A stretch of 38,567 nt of DNA, from NCBI GenBank assembly GCA_044344715.1, contig JBIJCI010000013.1, positions 1 to 38,567 of the forward strand, given 5' to 3'. Every line of letters starts with the position of its first letter. Within the stretch, counting starts at the first letter, position 1. This DNA is from F1-60-MAGs027 sp044344715. GTDB taxonomy: Bacteria > Actinomycetota > Acidimicrobiia > Acidimicrobiales > Ilumatobacteraceae. Under the pieces are notes generated by a model. It saw nothing but the letters and a program-made list of their open reading frames with translations. It was not told the origin of the DNA and did no database searches. Positions 15,775 through 23,201 of this stretch are shown here, in pieces. The position numbers were made by a program, and so were the translations under genes.

Positions 15775-16978
15775 AGTGAAATTCGAGAGCGTCGACAAGG
15801 TGTTCGACAACGGCGTCAAGGCGGTGTCGGCCCTGAATCTCGACGTCAAGGACGGTGAGTTCCTCGTGTTGGTCGGGCCGTCGGGTTGCGGCAAGACCAC
15901 GGCATTGCGAATGGTGGCCGGGCTCGAGGCCATCTCCGGGGGAACCGTCTCCATCGGCGGCACGGTCGTCAACGAGCTGACCTCCAAGGACCGCGACATC
16001 GCAATGGTGTTCCAGAACTACGCCCTCTATCCCCACCTCTCGGTCGCCGACAACATCGCGTTCGGTTTGCGCCTGCGCAAGGAGCCCAAGGAGAAGATCG
16101 CCAAGCAGGTCGGATGGGCCGCGAAACTCCTCGACCTCGAGCCCTATCTCGACCGCCGTCCGAAGGAACTGTCCGGTGGGCAGCGGCAACGAGTGGCGAT
16201 GGGCCGCGCCATCGTTCGTGAACCGAAGGTCTTCCTCATGGACGAACCGCTGTCGAACCTCGATGCGAAACTCCGCGTTCAGATGCGCGCGGAAATCTCC
16301 AATTTGCAGAAGCAGCTCGGAACCACCACCATCTACGTCACCCACGACCAGGTCGAGGCGATGACCATGGGTGACCGGGTTGCCGTAATGAGCATGGGAG
16401 TGCTCCAACAGGTGGCCGAGCCGCAGGTGCTCTACGACGCACCGGCGAATCTGTTCGTGGCGGGCTTCATCGGCACACCGCCGATGAACCTCTTCGAGGC
16501 ACGTATCGAGAAGGACGGCGACTATGTGGCGGTCGTGCTGGCCGGAGTCCGCATCCCGATGCAGAAGGACCGCGACTGGCGCTATCCGCGGCTCTCGCAG
16601 TACGTCGGACGGTCGGTCGTGGTCGGCGTTCGGGCCGAGGACGTGCACGCCGCCGATACCAAACCGGGCTGGCCTGCGATCGTCGGACGCCTCGGATTGC
16701 TCGAGGCACTCGGGTCGTCACAGATCGGCTACCTCCACATCGATGCGCGAAAGGTCTCGATCACCATGACGGCACAGTCATCGGCACAGTCGGCGGCACA
16801 GTCGGCGGCGACCCGCCCGGAGGACCTGCACACCGAGGCGGCCTCGAGTTTCGTCACGAACCTCGTGGCCTACTTTCCGCCACGAATGCCGCTCGCCCTG
16901 AACAGCGACGTCAGCATCGCACTCGACAGCTCCAACCTCCACTTCTTCGATGCCGACTCCGGCCTCGCGCTTCGCTAG
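15767..16978 (+). CDS. malK: Sugar ABC transporter ATPase (MalK/MsmX/UgpC family)
   Basis: This is the ATPase energising the MalEFG-type importer (403 aa). It has Walker A GPSGCGKT (Lys43), the signature LSGGQRQR, Walker B VFLMDEP, D-loop SNLDAKLR and H-loop VTHDQVEAM. These are followed by the C-terminal regulatory OB-type domain (GTPPMNLFEA, VVVGVRAEDV). A 3 x 12-bp tandem DNA repeat (16771-16806) encodes an Ala-Gln-Ser-rich insertion (about residues 335-347) inside that regulatory domain. The start is fixed by a GGAGG at 15756. Actinobacteria often share one MsmK-like ATPase between several sugar importers; here it sits inside the operon, so it is probably dedicated, though sharing is possible. 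Confidence 0.92.
   Translation: MAEVKFESVDKVFDNGVKAVSALNLDVKDGEFLVLVGPSGCGKTTALRMVAGLEAISGGTVSIGGTVVNELTSKDRDIAMVFQNYALYPHLSVADNIAFGLRLRKEPKEKIAKQVGWAAKLLDLEPYLDRRPKELSGGQRQRVAMGRAIVREPKVFLMDEPLSNLDAKLRVQMRAEISNLQKQLGTTTIYVTHDQVEAMTMGDRVAVMSMGVLQQVAEPQVLYDAPANLFVAGFIGTPPMNLFEARIEKDGDYVAVVLAGVRIPMQKDRDWRYPRLSQYVGRSVVVGVRAEDVHAADTKPGWPAIVGRLGLLEALGSSQIGYLHIDARKVSITMTAQSSAQSAAQSAATRPEDLHTEAASSFVTNLVAYFPPRMPLALNSDVSIALDSSNLHFFDADSGLALR
16771..16806 (+). repeat. 3 x 12-bp tandem repeat inside malK
   Basis: The unit GGCACAGTC plus a 3-base ending (ATC, then GGC, GGC) is repeated three times, encoding Ala-Gln-Ser-(Ser/Ala) blocks. It lies in a loop of the regulatory domain and may vary in copy number. 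Confidence 0.8.
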
Positions 16979-19025
16979 TCGGCTGCTCGTCGTCGCCCTC
17001 CTCGGGGTGGCCGCCTGCTCGTCGGGTGCATCCATCGACGGCGGCATCGGCACCACGGAGGACTCGGGGGGACCGATGGAGGAGACGGCGCTGATCGAGT
17101 CGCTTGCCGTACCGATCGTGTATTCCGATTTTGCGTCACGGGTGATCTACTTCGTGATGACCGACCGCTACGCGAACGGCGACCCTGCCAACGACTCCGG
17201 CTTCCTGTCGGGTCAACGGAAACTGACCGGCTTCGACCCGACGGATCCGGGGTTCTTCCACGGCGGCGACCTGAAGGGGCTCACCGGTGGTTGCGCGGAT
17301 CCCAGGACCGGACTGCAACGACTCGTCGACCTCGGCTTCACGGGAATTTGGATTACCCCGCTCGTTGTGCAGCGCACCGTGCAGGGCGATAGCGCGGCAT
17401 ACCACGGCTATTGGGGCGTCGACTTCACGACGGTCGATCCTCGGTTCGGGAGCGAGGCCGAATTGAGCGAGTTCGTGGATTGCGCACATTCCCTCGGAAT
17501 GAAGGTGTACCTCGACGTCGTGGTCAACCACACCGGTGACGTGATCATGCTCGTCGGTGGGAGCGGCTTCGTCGAGGAACCCGAGCCGCCGTACGAGGCG
17601 TTCGTGCTCCCGGCCGAGGCGAACCTGAAGGAGCCCGCGTGGATGAACGACGTCTCCAACTACCACAACCGGGGTGACATCAACTGGGGTGGCTGCAGCC
17701 AGGCCTGTATCGAGCAGGGCGACTTCTCCGGTCTGGACGATCTCTTCACGGAGAAGCCGGAGGTTGTGGACGGGTTGGCGGAGGTGTTCGGAAGTTGGAT
17801 CACGCGGTTCCGCTTCGACGGATTCCGAATCGACACCGCGAGGCACGTCGATCGCGGGTTCTACGAGCGCTGGGTGCCCCAGATACTGGAGACCGCGAGA
17901 CGCGCAGGAATCGACGACTTCGAGATCTTCGGCGAGACATGGATCACCGAGCCGATCGAGCAGAGTAGGTACCAGCGCGAGTGGGGGATTCCGAACCAGC
18001 TCGACTTCCCGCTGTACGACGCCGTAGCACGGTATGCCGGTGGTCTCGTCGGCGCGGGACCGATCATGTTGCGCCTGGAGGAGGACGACTACTCGCGAAC
18101 CCCGGACGGACGGGCGCCCACACCGGGCACGTTCATCGGGAACCACGACATCGGGCGAACTGCCATGGTCATCAAGTCGCAGTCCGGCGCAGAGGGCGAC
18201 GAGCTGTTGCGGCGGGTGAACCTCGGGCACGGCATCCTGTACCTCTCGCGCGGAGCGCCGATCATCTACTACGGCGACGAATTCGGGATCGTCGGCACGG
18301 GTGGCGACAAGGAAGCCCGCCAGGACCTCTTTGCAACCCAGGTGAGTACCTGGCAGACGCAGGAACGCGTGGGGAGTCCGCCGATCGGAACGGGGTCGTC
18401 GTTCGAGGTCGTCGGTCATCCGGTTGGTGAACACCTGCGCAGCCTCGCCCGGTTGCGCCGTGAGCATCCAGTGCTCTGGCGCGGCGCGACCGTGCCGCGC
18501 GTGCGTGATGCCGGTGCCATGGCGATCAGCCGGTTCGATACGCCGACAATGACGGAGTACGTGACGCTGTTCAACAACTCGACTGATCCGGTCGAACTGT
18601 TGGTGCCGACGTCCACGCCCGGATCCACGTTCGAACCGGTGTGGGGCGAGGTGTCAGCGGCGACCGCCGATGCGGTCGGTGAACTTCCGGTTACGGTGCC
18701 GCCGCTGTCGAGCGCCGTCCTGCGGGCGACGACGCCGTTCACGCTCACGAAGGCGGCACCCACGTTGACGGCGGGGGAGGACGACTTCAGCGAACTCTGG
18801 CGTCTGGAGGCGGGGACATCCGGGTCTCCGCAGGAGGTCTCGTTCATGCTGGACGACGGGTCCGGTTGGCGACGTATCGCAGTCGACGACTCCGCCCCGT
18901 ACAGGGGCTTCGTCGCACCGGAATCGATGGCGAGCGGTGCCCGGGTTCGTGCGGTTGCAGTCTCGCGCTACGCCGACGGAACGTTGTCGAGAAGTACCAT
19001 CGTCACGTTCACGAACAGTAGGTAG
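16950..19025 (+). CDS. Extracellular lipoprotein GH13 alpha-amylase
   Basis: This is a membrane-anchored, surface-exposed starch/glucan hydrolase (691 aa). The N terminus is a lipoprotein signal with lipobox VAAC (about Cys24). The GH13 barrel begins at ASRVIYFVMTDRYANGDP. Catalytic residues are Asp295 (GFRIDTARH), Glu329 (EIFGETW) and Asp400 (FIGNHDIG), and region I is DVVVNHTGD. A beta-rich domain and a further Ig-like C-terminal segment (about residues 600-691) follow. The ATG overlaps the end of the ATPase gene by 29 bases, so it is clearly part of the operon. It likely produces the oligosaccharides captured by MalE. Whether it cuts starch, glycogen or pullulan is unknown. Confidence 0.9.
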   Translation: MPTPASRFASRLLVVALLGVAACSSGASIDGGIGTTEDSGGPMEETALIESLAVPIVYSDFASRVIYFVMTDRYANGDPANDSGFLSGQRKLTGFDPTDPGFFHGGDLKGLTGGCADPRTGLQRLVDLGFTGIWITPLVVQRTVQGDSAAYHGYWGVDFTTVDPRFGSEAELSEFVDCAHSLGMKVYLDVVVNHTGDVIMLVGGSGFVEEPEPPYEAFVLPAEANLKEPAWMNDVSNYHNRGDINWGGCSQACIEQGDFSGLDDLFTEKPEVVDGLAEVFGSWITRFRFDGFRIDTARHVDRGFYERWVPQILETARRAGIDDFEIFGETWITEPIEQSRYQREWGIPNQLDFPLYDAVARYAGGLVGAGPIMLRLEEDDYSRTPDGRAPTPGTFIGNHDIGRTAMVIKSQSGAEGDELLRRVNLGHGILYLSRGAPIIYYGDEFGIVGTGGDKEARQDLFATQVSTWQTQERVGSPPIGTGSSFEVVGHPVGEHLRSLARLRREHPVLWRGATVPRVRDAGAMAISRFDTPTMTEYVTLFNNSTDPVELLVPTSTPGSTFEPVWGEVSAATADAVGELPVTVPPLSSAVLRATTPFTLTKAAPTLTAGEDDFSELWRLEAGTSGSPQEVSFMLDDGSGWRRIAVDDSAPYRGFVAPESMASGARVRAVAVSRYADGTLSRSTIVTFTNSR

Positions 19026-19032
19026 GAGCACA

Positions 19033-20676
19033 GTGGAACCCAACGACTGGTGGCGGCATGCCGTGGTGTATCAGATCTACCCCAAGTCCTTCGCCGACGG
19101 AAATGGCGACGGTGTCGGCGACCTGCCCGGTGCACGCTCGCGACTCGACTACCTCCGCGATCTCGGTGTCGATGCGGTGTGGTTCAGCCCGGTCTTCCCG
19201 AGTCCGCAGTGCGACGGCGGCTACGACGTGTCGGATTACCGCGATATCGACCCGATGTTCGGAACGCTCGCCGACGCGGAGTCGTTCATCACGCAAGCCC
19301 ATGCCCGGGGCATTCGGGTCATCCTCGATGTGGTGCCGAACCACACCAGTAGCAAACACCGCTTCTTCCTCGAGGCACTGGCAACTCCTCCGGGCTCTGC
19401 GGCGTGGCAGCGCTACCACTGCGTGCGCGGACGGGGCGACAACGGAGAACGTCCACCGAACAACTGGCTGTCGATCTTCGGAGGGATCGCGTGGACCGAG
19501 ATCCTCGATGCGAACGGAACGAAGACCGGCTGGTGGTACCTGCACCTGTTCGACACCCATCAACCCGACGTGAACTGGGACCATCCGGACATCGTCCGCG
19601 AGTTCGACGACACCCTCCGGTTCTGGTTCGACCGCGGAGTCGACGGCATCCGCATCGACGTCGCCCAGGGAATGATCAAGGAACCGGGGTATCCCGACGT
19701 CCGTGACAGCAACGACCCCGCACTGCTCGATCCCCACGCCAAGCCGTACTTCGACCAGCCCGGTGTGCACGAGGTGTACCGGCGCTGGCGCAAGATTGCC
19801 GACTCCTACGATCCCCCACGTGTGTTCGTCGCGGAGGCCTGGCTCGACACCCCCGAGAAGCGCGCCCGCTATCTTCGTGCCGACGAGCTCCACACGGGAT
19901 TCAACTTCGATCTCCTCACCGCCGAGTGGGACGGCGACAAGTGGCGGAACATCATCACGTCGTCGATGGCCGCCGATGCCTTGGTCGGTGCACCGACCAC
20001 GTGGGTGACCGAGAACCACGACGTGCGCAGGGCCCCGACGCGATACGGCGGTCGGGTGGTTCACCGAGAGGTGGCGACCCCGCAGCACCTGGGGCTCGGT
20101 CGGGTCCGCTCACTCGCAGCGATGCACACGATCCTCGCGCTCCCGGGCACCACGTACCTCTTCAATGGCCAGGAGCTCGGACTCGAGGAAGTGATCGATC
20201 TCGAGGATGCCCAGCGTCAGGACCCGCACTTCTGGCGAACCAAGGGCGAGCACCTCGGGCGTGACGGGTGCCGCGTTCCGATGCCGTGGCGTCGGGTCGG
20301 CACGAATCTGGGGTTCAGCCCGGAGGGAGCTTCGCCCGCCTGGCTCACCCAGCCGGCCGACTGGTCGTCGTTGTCGGTGGAGGCGCAGCTCGGTGACGCG
20401 ACGTCGTCCCTCTCGCGCCTGCGTACTGCGATTGCCGTACGACGACGCCACCGCGCATTGAGCGTCGGCACCTTCGATTGGGAGCAGGAACTGTGCCGCG
20501 ACGGCATCGTGGCGTTCCGACGAAGTGCACCCGGTGAGCGGAGCGTGCTGTGCGTGGCCAACATGGGATCGTCGACTGCGCCACGGGTACGGGGCGAACT
20601 GCTCTGTGCCTCGGGGGACGTCAGCGACGGCTCGGTACCGCCGGACACCTCCGCCTGGTTCGCTATCGACGGTTGA
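19033..20676 (+). CDS. GH13 alpha-glucosidase / oligo-1,6-glucosidase
   Basis: This is a cytoplasmic exo-acting glucosidase (547 aa) that would release glucose from imported oligosaccharides. It begins with the family start NDWWRHAVVYQIYPKSFADGNGDGVGDLPG. Catalytic residues are Asp209 (GIRIDVAQG), Glu268 (FVAEAW) and Asp330 (TENHDVRR). Val210 next to the nucleophile is the residue type linked to alpha-1,6 (isomaltase) activity in yeast and Bacillus enzymes. Actinobacterial alpha-1,4-glucosidases with a similar DVA motif also exist, so specificity is open. I chose GTG 19033 because AGGAG (19024-19028) precedes it; the longer open frame lies inside the previous gene. The 3' end overlaps bioY by 14 bases, tail to tail. 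Confidence 0.9.
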   Translation: MEPNDWWRHAVVYQIYPKSFADGNGDGVGDLPGARSRLDYLRDLGVDAVWFSPVFPSPQCDGGYDVSDYRDIDPMFGTLADAESFITQAHARGIRVILDVVPNHTSSKHRFFLEALATPPGSAAWQRYHCVRGRGDNGERPPNNWLSIFGGIAWTEILDANGTKTGWWYLHLFDTHQPDVNWDHPDIVREFDDTLRFWFDRGVDGIRIDVAQGMIKEPGYPDVRDSNDPALLDPHAKPYFDQPGVHEVYRRWRKIADSYDPPRVFVAEAWLDTPEKRARYLRADELHTGFNFDLLTAEWDGDKWRNIITSSMAADALVGAPTTWVTENHDVRRAPTRYGGRVVHREVATPQHLGLGRVRSLAAMHTILALPGTTYLFNGQELGLEEVIDLEDAQRQDPHFWRTKGEHLGRDGCRVPMPWRRVGTNLGFSPEGASPAWLTQPADWSSLSVEAQLGDATSSLSRLRTAIAVRRRHRALSVGTFDWEQELCRDGIVAFRRSAPGERSVLCVANMGSSTAPRVRGELLCASGDVSDGSVPPDTSAWFAIDG

Positions 20677-21259
20677 TGAACCGCCACGTAGCGGCGGTTG
20701 CAACACCGGCAAGGCACATCTTGACGACGTCACCAACGAGGAACGGTACGACACCAAGAGCTATCGCGTTCTGCTCGCCGGTTGCCAATGGAATTCCCAG
20801 GTCGATGGCGAGCCACGTTGCTCCGCAGACGTAGATGATCGCCGACCCCATCGTCATCGCGGCGATGGACGTGAGGACGTGTCGATCGTGCCGGTACTCG
20901 GCGAGCCGACCGACGACTGCTGCGGCAATGATGAAGCCGACGAGGTAGCCCATCGTGGGTCCGGTGGCAACCGACCAACCGCCGGTGCCGTTGGAGTAGA
21001 ACGGAAGTCCGACCATACCGAGCAGCCAGTACAGCAACTGGCTGCTTGCGCCGCGCCGAGCCCCCAGGGTCGCGCCAGCCAGCAGAACCGCGAGCGTCTG
21101 ACCGGTAACGGGTACGGGCGTGAATCCGAGGGGAACCCGTACTTGCGCCAGTGCGGCGGTCAGCAGGGCGAACCCACCGATGAGCGAGACCTCGCGTGCG
21201 ACCACGGACGATCGAACGTCCGGGCGTACGAGCACGTCAGAAAGCACGACGTTCGACAT
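20663..21259 (-). CDS. bioY: Biotin transporter substrate-specific component BioY
   Basis: This is an integral membrane vitamin-binding subunit (S component) for biotin uptake, 198 aa with about six helices. BioY hallmarks include VPLGFTPVPVTGQTLAVLLAGATLGARRGASSQLLYWLLGMVGLPFYSNG, of which VPVTGQTLAVLL and GLPFY are diagnostic. No BioM/BioN energising subunits are in the window, so it either works alone, as some BioY proteins can, or uses a shared ECF module elsewhere. The ATG is six bases after TACGCT, suggesting a leaderless mRNA. It lies downstream of the SIMPL-domain gene on the same strand. Confidence 0.9.
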   Translation of the reverse strand: MSNVVLSDVLVRPDVRSSVVAREVSLIGGFALLTAALAQVRVPLGFTPVPVTGQTLAVLLAGATLGARRGASSQLLYWLLGMVGLPFYSNGTGGWSVATGPTMGYLVGFIIAAAVVGRLAEYRHDRHVLTSIAAMTMGSAIIYVCGATWLAIDLGIPLATGEQNAIALGVVPFLVGDVVKMCLAGVATAATWRFINRR

Positions 21260-21265
21260 GATGTG

Positions 21266-21271
21266 AGCGTA
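21266..21271 (-). promoter_or_regulatory. Predicted -10 element of bioY (leaderless)
   Basis: TACGCT on the minus strand ends six bases before the bioY ATG. The short gap (30 bases) to the upstream SIMPL gene means read-through transcription is also possible. Confidence 0.4.
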
Positions 21272-21289
21272 CTCGCGTCGTACGAGGAA

Positions 21290-22033
21290 TTACTTCGTCG
21301 CGAACGCGACGAGCACCGTGGCGATCACCGTCTTGTCGATGCTCGCCGTATCGAAGTAGCCGCCGCTCTCGACATCGGTCGAGTCGCGCGCCGTGACTTG
21401 GAACGGTCCGCTCGACACCGATCGGACGTCGCCGACCTCGGTATCGACCGCACCCAGCAGTGATTCGGCACGTGTTCGGGCGTCGATCATCGCCTCGGCG
21501 AGAAGCTCCGGTCGCAACGTGCTCAGCGAGTCGAGGTAGTACTCGGGACCACCCGTGTAGATGTTGACCCCGCGGGCCAGCACCTCGCCGAGGTCGGCCG
21601 CCAGCGAGGCCACCTTGTCGACGTCGGTCAGACGGATGATCACCTCGCGGCTCGCCTCGTACGAGATCACGCGGCCGGTCGGGCTGCCCTCGACGAACTC
21701 CTTGTTGGCGTAACTGGAGATCGACCCGAGCGTTACCGCCTCGTCGGGAACGTCGTTTCCGTCGAGGAAGCCGAGCACGACGTTCACACCGTCGTTGACC
21801 CCGGCGATTGCTGCCGACGCGGTGTCGGCGGATTGCGACACAGAGAGTCTCCACAGCGCGCGGTCGGCTTTCACGTCCCGTTGTGCCGTGCCGCGCACGC
21901 TCACGGTGTCGCCGTCGCGGCTCGCGATGCCGTCACCGACCTGTCGTAGTCCCCAGGCCAACGACCCGGCGAGGAGGACGACCGCACCGGCGATCGCGAG
22001 GAACCGCGATTCGGATGCGCGGTGTTCGCCCAC
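21290..22033 (-). CDS. SIMPL-domain (DUF541) membrane-anchored protein
   Basis: This is a 247-aa protein with one N-terminal membrane helix (about residues 10-30) and an outside SIMPL/DUF541 domain. It begins TVSVRGTAQRDVKADRALWRLSV and ends in a typical ARTRAESLLGAVDTEVGDVRSV block with a YFDTASIDKTVIATVLVAF strand. SIMPL proteins form beta-alpha oligomers; their function is unclear, with links to oxidative stress and signalling reported for some members. The GTG start (22033) lies six bases after TAGACT, so the mRNA is probably leaderless. It is divergent from the nucleoside hydrolase across 43 bases. Confidence 0.8.
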   Translation of the reverse strand: MGEHRASESRFLAIAGAVVLLAGSLAWGLRQVGDGIASRDGDTVSVRGTAQRDVKADRALWRLSVSQSADTASAAIAGVNDGVNVVLGFLDGNDVPDEAVTLGSISSYANKEFVEGSPTGRVISYEASREVIIRLTDVDKVASLAADLGEVLARGVNIYTGGPEYYLDSLSTLRPELLAEAMIDARTRAESLLGAVDTEVGDVRSVSSGPFQVTARDSTDVESGGYFDTASIDKTVIATVLVAFATK

Positions 22034-22039
22034 GTGGCG

Positions 22040-22045
22040 AGTCTA
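22040..22045 (-). promoter_or_regulatory. Predicted -10 element of the SIMPL gene (leaderless)
   Basis: TAGACT on the minus strand lies six bases before the GTG start. It faces the opposite promoter at 22063-22068 within the 43-base divergent gap, so the two promoters partly overlap. Confidence 0.45.
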
Positions 22046-22062
22046 CGGGCCGACGCATCGCT

Positions 22063-22068
22063 TAGGCT
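22063..22068 (+). promoter_or_regulatory. Predicted -10 element of the nucleoside hydrolase (leaderless)
   Basis: TAGGCT lies eight bases before the GTG at 22077. No Shine-Dalgarno is present in that space, supporting a leaderless transcript and the chosen start. Confidence 0.45.
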
Positions 22069-22076
22069 CTGCGACG

Positions 22077-23006
22077 GTGTCGAACGGTAAGAAGATCATC
22101 CTCGATTGTGATCCCGGTCATGACGACGCCTTTGCGCTGATCGTCGCCGCGAAGTTCACCAACTTGATCGGTGTGACGACCGTTGCCGGCAATGCGCCGT
22201 TGGAGTTGACGACACGCAACGCCCGCATCATCCTCGACCTCTGTGGTTCGCGTGCGCCGCTCCACTCCGGTGCCGACAAGCCGCTGGTGCAACCGCCCGT
22301 CTTCGCCGACTACGTGCACGGCAAGAGCGGCATGGACGGGGCCGTGCTTCCCGAGCCGTCGCGCGGCCCGGACTCCTCCCGTGCCGTCGACTTCATCATC
22401 GAGACCGTCCGCGCCGATGACGATGTGTGGTTGGTACCGACGGGACCGCTCACCAACATCGCCCTGGCACTGACACGGGCACCCGACCTCGCCGGTCGCA
22501 TCGCGGGGATCTCGCTGATGGGTGGTGGTCGGTTGGGGAACCGCACCCCGAGTGCCGAGTTCAACATCTGGCTCGACCCCGAGGCGGCGGCGAAGGTGTT
22601 CGCATGTGGTGCGCCCATCGTCATGGCGGGGCTCCACCTCACGCACGAGTTCCAGGCATCGCCGGAACGGATCACGATCGTCGAACGCTCCCACCCGACG
22701 GTCGGCCCGATCCTCGCCGGACTCCTTCGTTTCTTCAGCGGTACGTACGTGAACCGTCACGAGGGATTCGTCGGAGCCGCCATGCACGACGTGTGCTCCG
22801 TGCTGGCGCTGAGTCACCCGCACCTGTTCACGATGTCGCAACGGTACGTTGCGGTCGAACTGCACGGCGATCACACGCGCGGAACGACGGTGATCGACGA
22901 CCGCCACCTGTTGGACAAGCCCGCGCCGAACGTGACGATGCTCGAGACGATCGATGCCGACGCCGGATTCGCCGTCATCTCGGAAGCCGTCACGGCCTGC
23001 CCGTGA
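22077..23006 (+). CDS. Inosine-uridine preferring nucleoside hydrolase family protein
   Basis: This enzyme cleaves the N-glycosidic bond of nucleosides to give ribose and a free base, a salvage reaction in the cytoplasm. It is 309 aa, normal for the family. The calcium/active-site motif is ILDCDPGHDDAFAL (the DxDxxxDD signature), and GNAPLELTTRNA, VPTGPLTNIALAL, MGGGRLGNRTPSAEFNIWLDPEAA and the late MHDVCSVL (catalytic His region) follow in the usual order. I chose GTG 22077 because the family motif begins eight residues later and a -10 element lies just upstream; the open frame further upstream is antisense to the SIMPL gene. The preferred base is not readable. Confidence 0.9.
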   Translation: MSNGKKIILDCDPGHDDAFALIVAAKFTNLIGVTTVAGNAPLELTTRNARIILDLCGSRAPLHSGADKPLVQPPVFADYVHGKSGMDGAVLPEPSRGPDSSRAVDFIIETVRADDDVWLVPTGPLTNIALALTRAPDLAGRIAGISLMGGGRLGNRTPSAEFNIWLDPEAAAKVFACGAPIVMAGLHLTHEFQASPERITIVERSHPTVGPILAGLLRFFSGTYVNRHEGFVGAAMHDVCSVLALSHPHLFTMSQRYVAVELHGDHTRGTTVIDDRHLLDKPAPNVTMLETIDADAGFAVISEAVTACP

Positions 23007-23015
23007 GCGGCCGGC

Positions 23016-23091
23016 TGGCGCCCTCGGCAGGACTCGAACCTGCGACACCTGGCGCCGGAGGCCAGTGCTCTATCCGCTGAGCTACGAGGGC
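23016..23091 (-). tRNA. tRNA-Arg(CCG)
   Basis: This is a complete 76-base cloverleaf on the minus strand. The acceptor pairs GCCCTCG with CGAGGGC, the discriminator is G and the CCA end is encoded. The D-arm contains AGCTCAGCGGATAGAGC. The anticodon stem CTGGC/GCCAG encloses loop CTCCGGC, giving anticodon CCG (23056-23058), which reads arginine codon CGG. The T-arm contains GGTTCGAGTCC. Its 3' end is only nine bases from the stop of the nucleoside hydrolase gene, and its 5' end faces argS, the enzyme that charges it. Confidence 0.96.
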
Positions 23092-23113
23092 TTCGTAGTT
23101 TCGACAGCGCCCG

Positions 23114-23119
23114 ACGCTA
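23114..23119 (-). promoter_or_regulatory. Candidate -10 of tRNA-Arg
   Basis: TAGCGT on the minus strand lies 22 bases upstream of the mature tRNA 5' end. A TCGGGA-4-TCCCGA inverted repeat (23122-23137) lies immediately upstream of it. Confidence 0.35.
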
Positions 23120-23188
23120 TCTCGGGACGATTCCCGACTGTCCCCAACCAGCCGCAACAATCCGCGCCAATCCGCAACAATGAAAGGG

Positions 23189-23194
23189 TGAAAT
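23189..23194 (+). promoter_or_regulatory. Weak -10-like element before argS
   Basis: TGAAAT ends seven bases before GTG 23202. It lacks A at position 2 of a good -10, so it only mildly supports that start over GTG 23229. Confidence 0.25.
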
Positions 23195-23201
23195 CCACAC
23201 C

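Noticed and set aside
17136..18467. 443-codon minus-strand open frame
   Set aside because: It is a shadow of the lipoprotein amylase gene, with no start signal or family match.
19033..20676. Trehalose synthase or amylosucrase identity for the last GH13
   Set aside because: The N-terminal WWRHAVVYQIYPKSF motif and 547-aa length fit the oligo-1,6/alpha-glucosidase group better, and no fused kinase domain is present.
20663..21300. Biotin-responsive operator or riboswitch before bioY
   Set aside because: The 30-base upstream gap holds only a -10-like element and a TCGTACGA; no BioR/BirA-type operator or riboswitch fold is recognisable.
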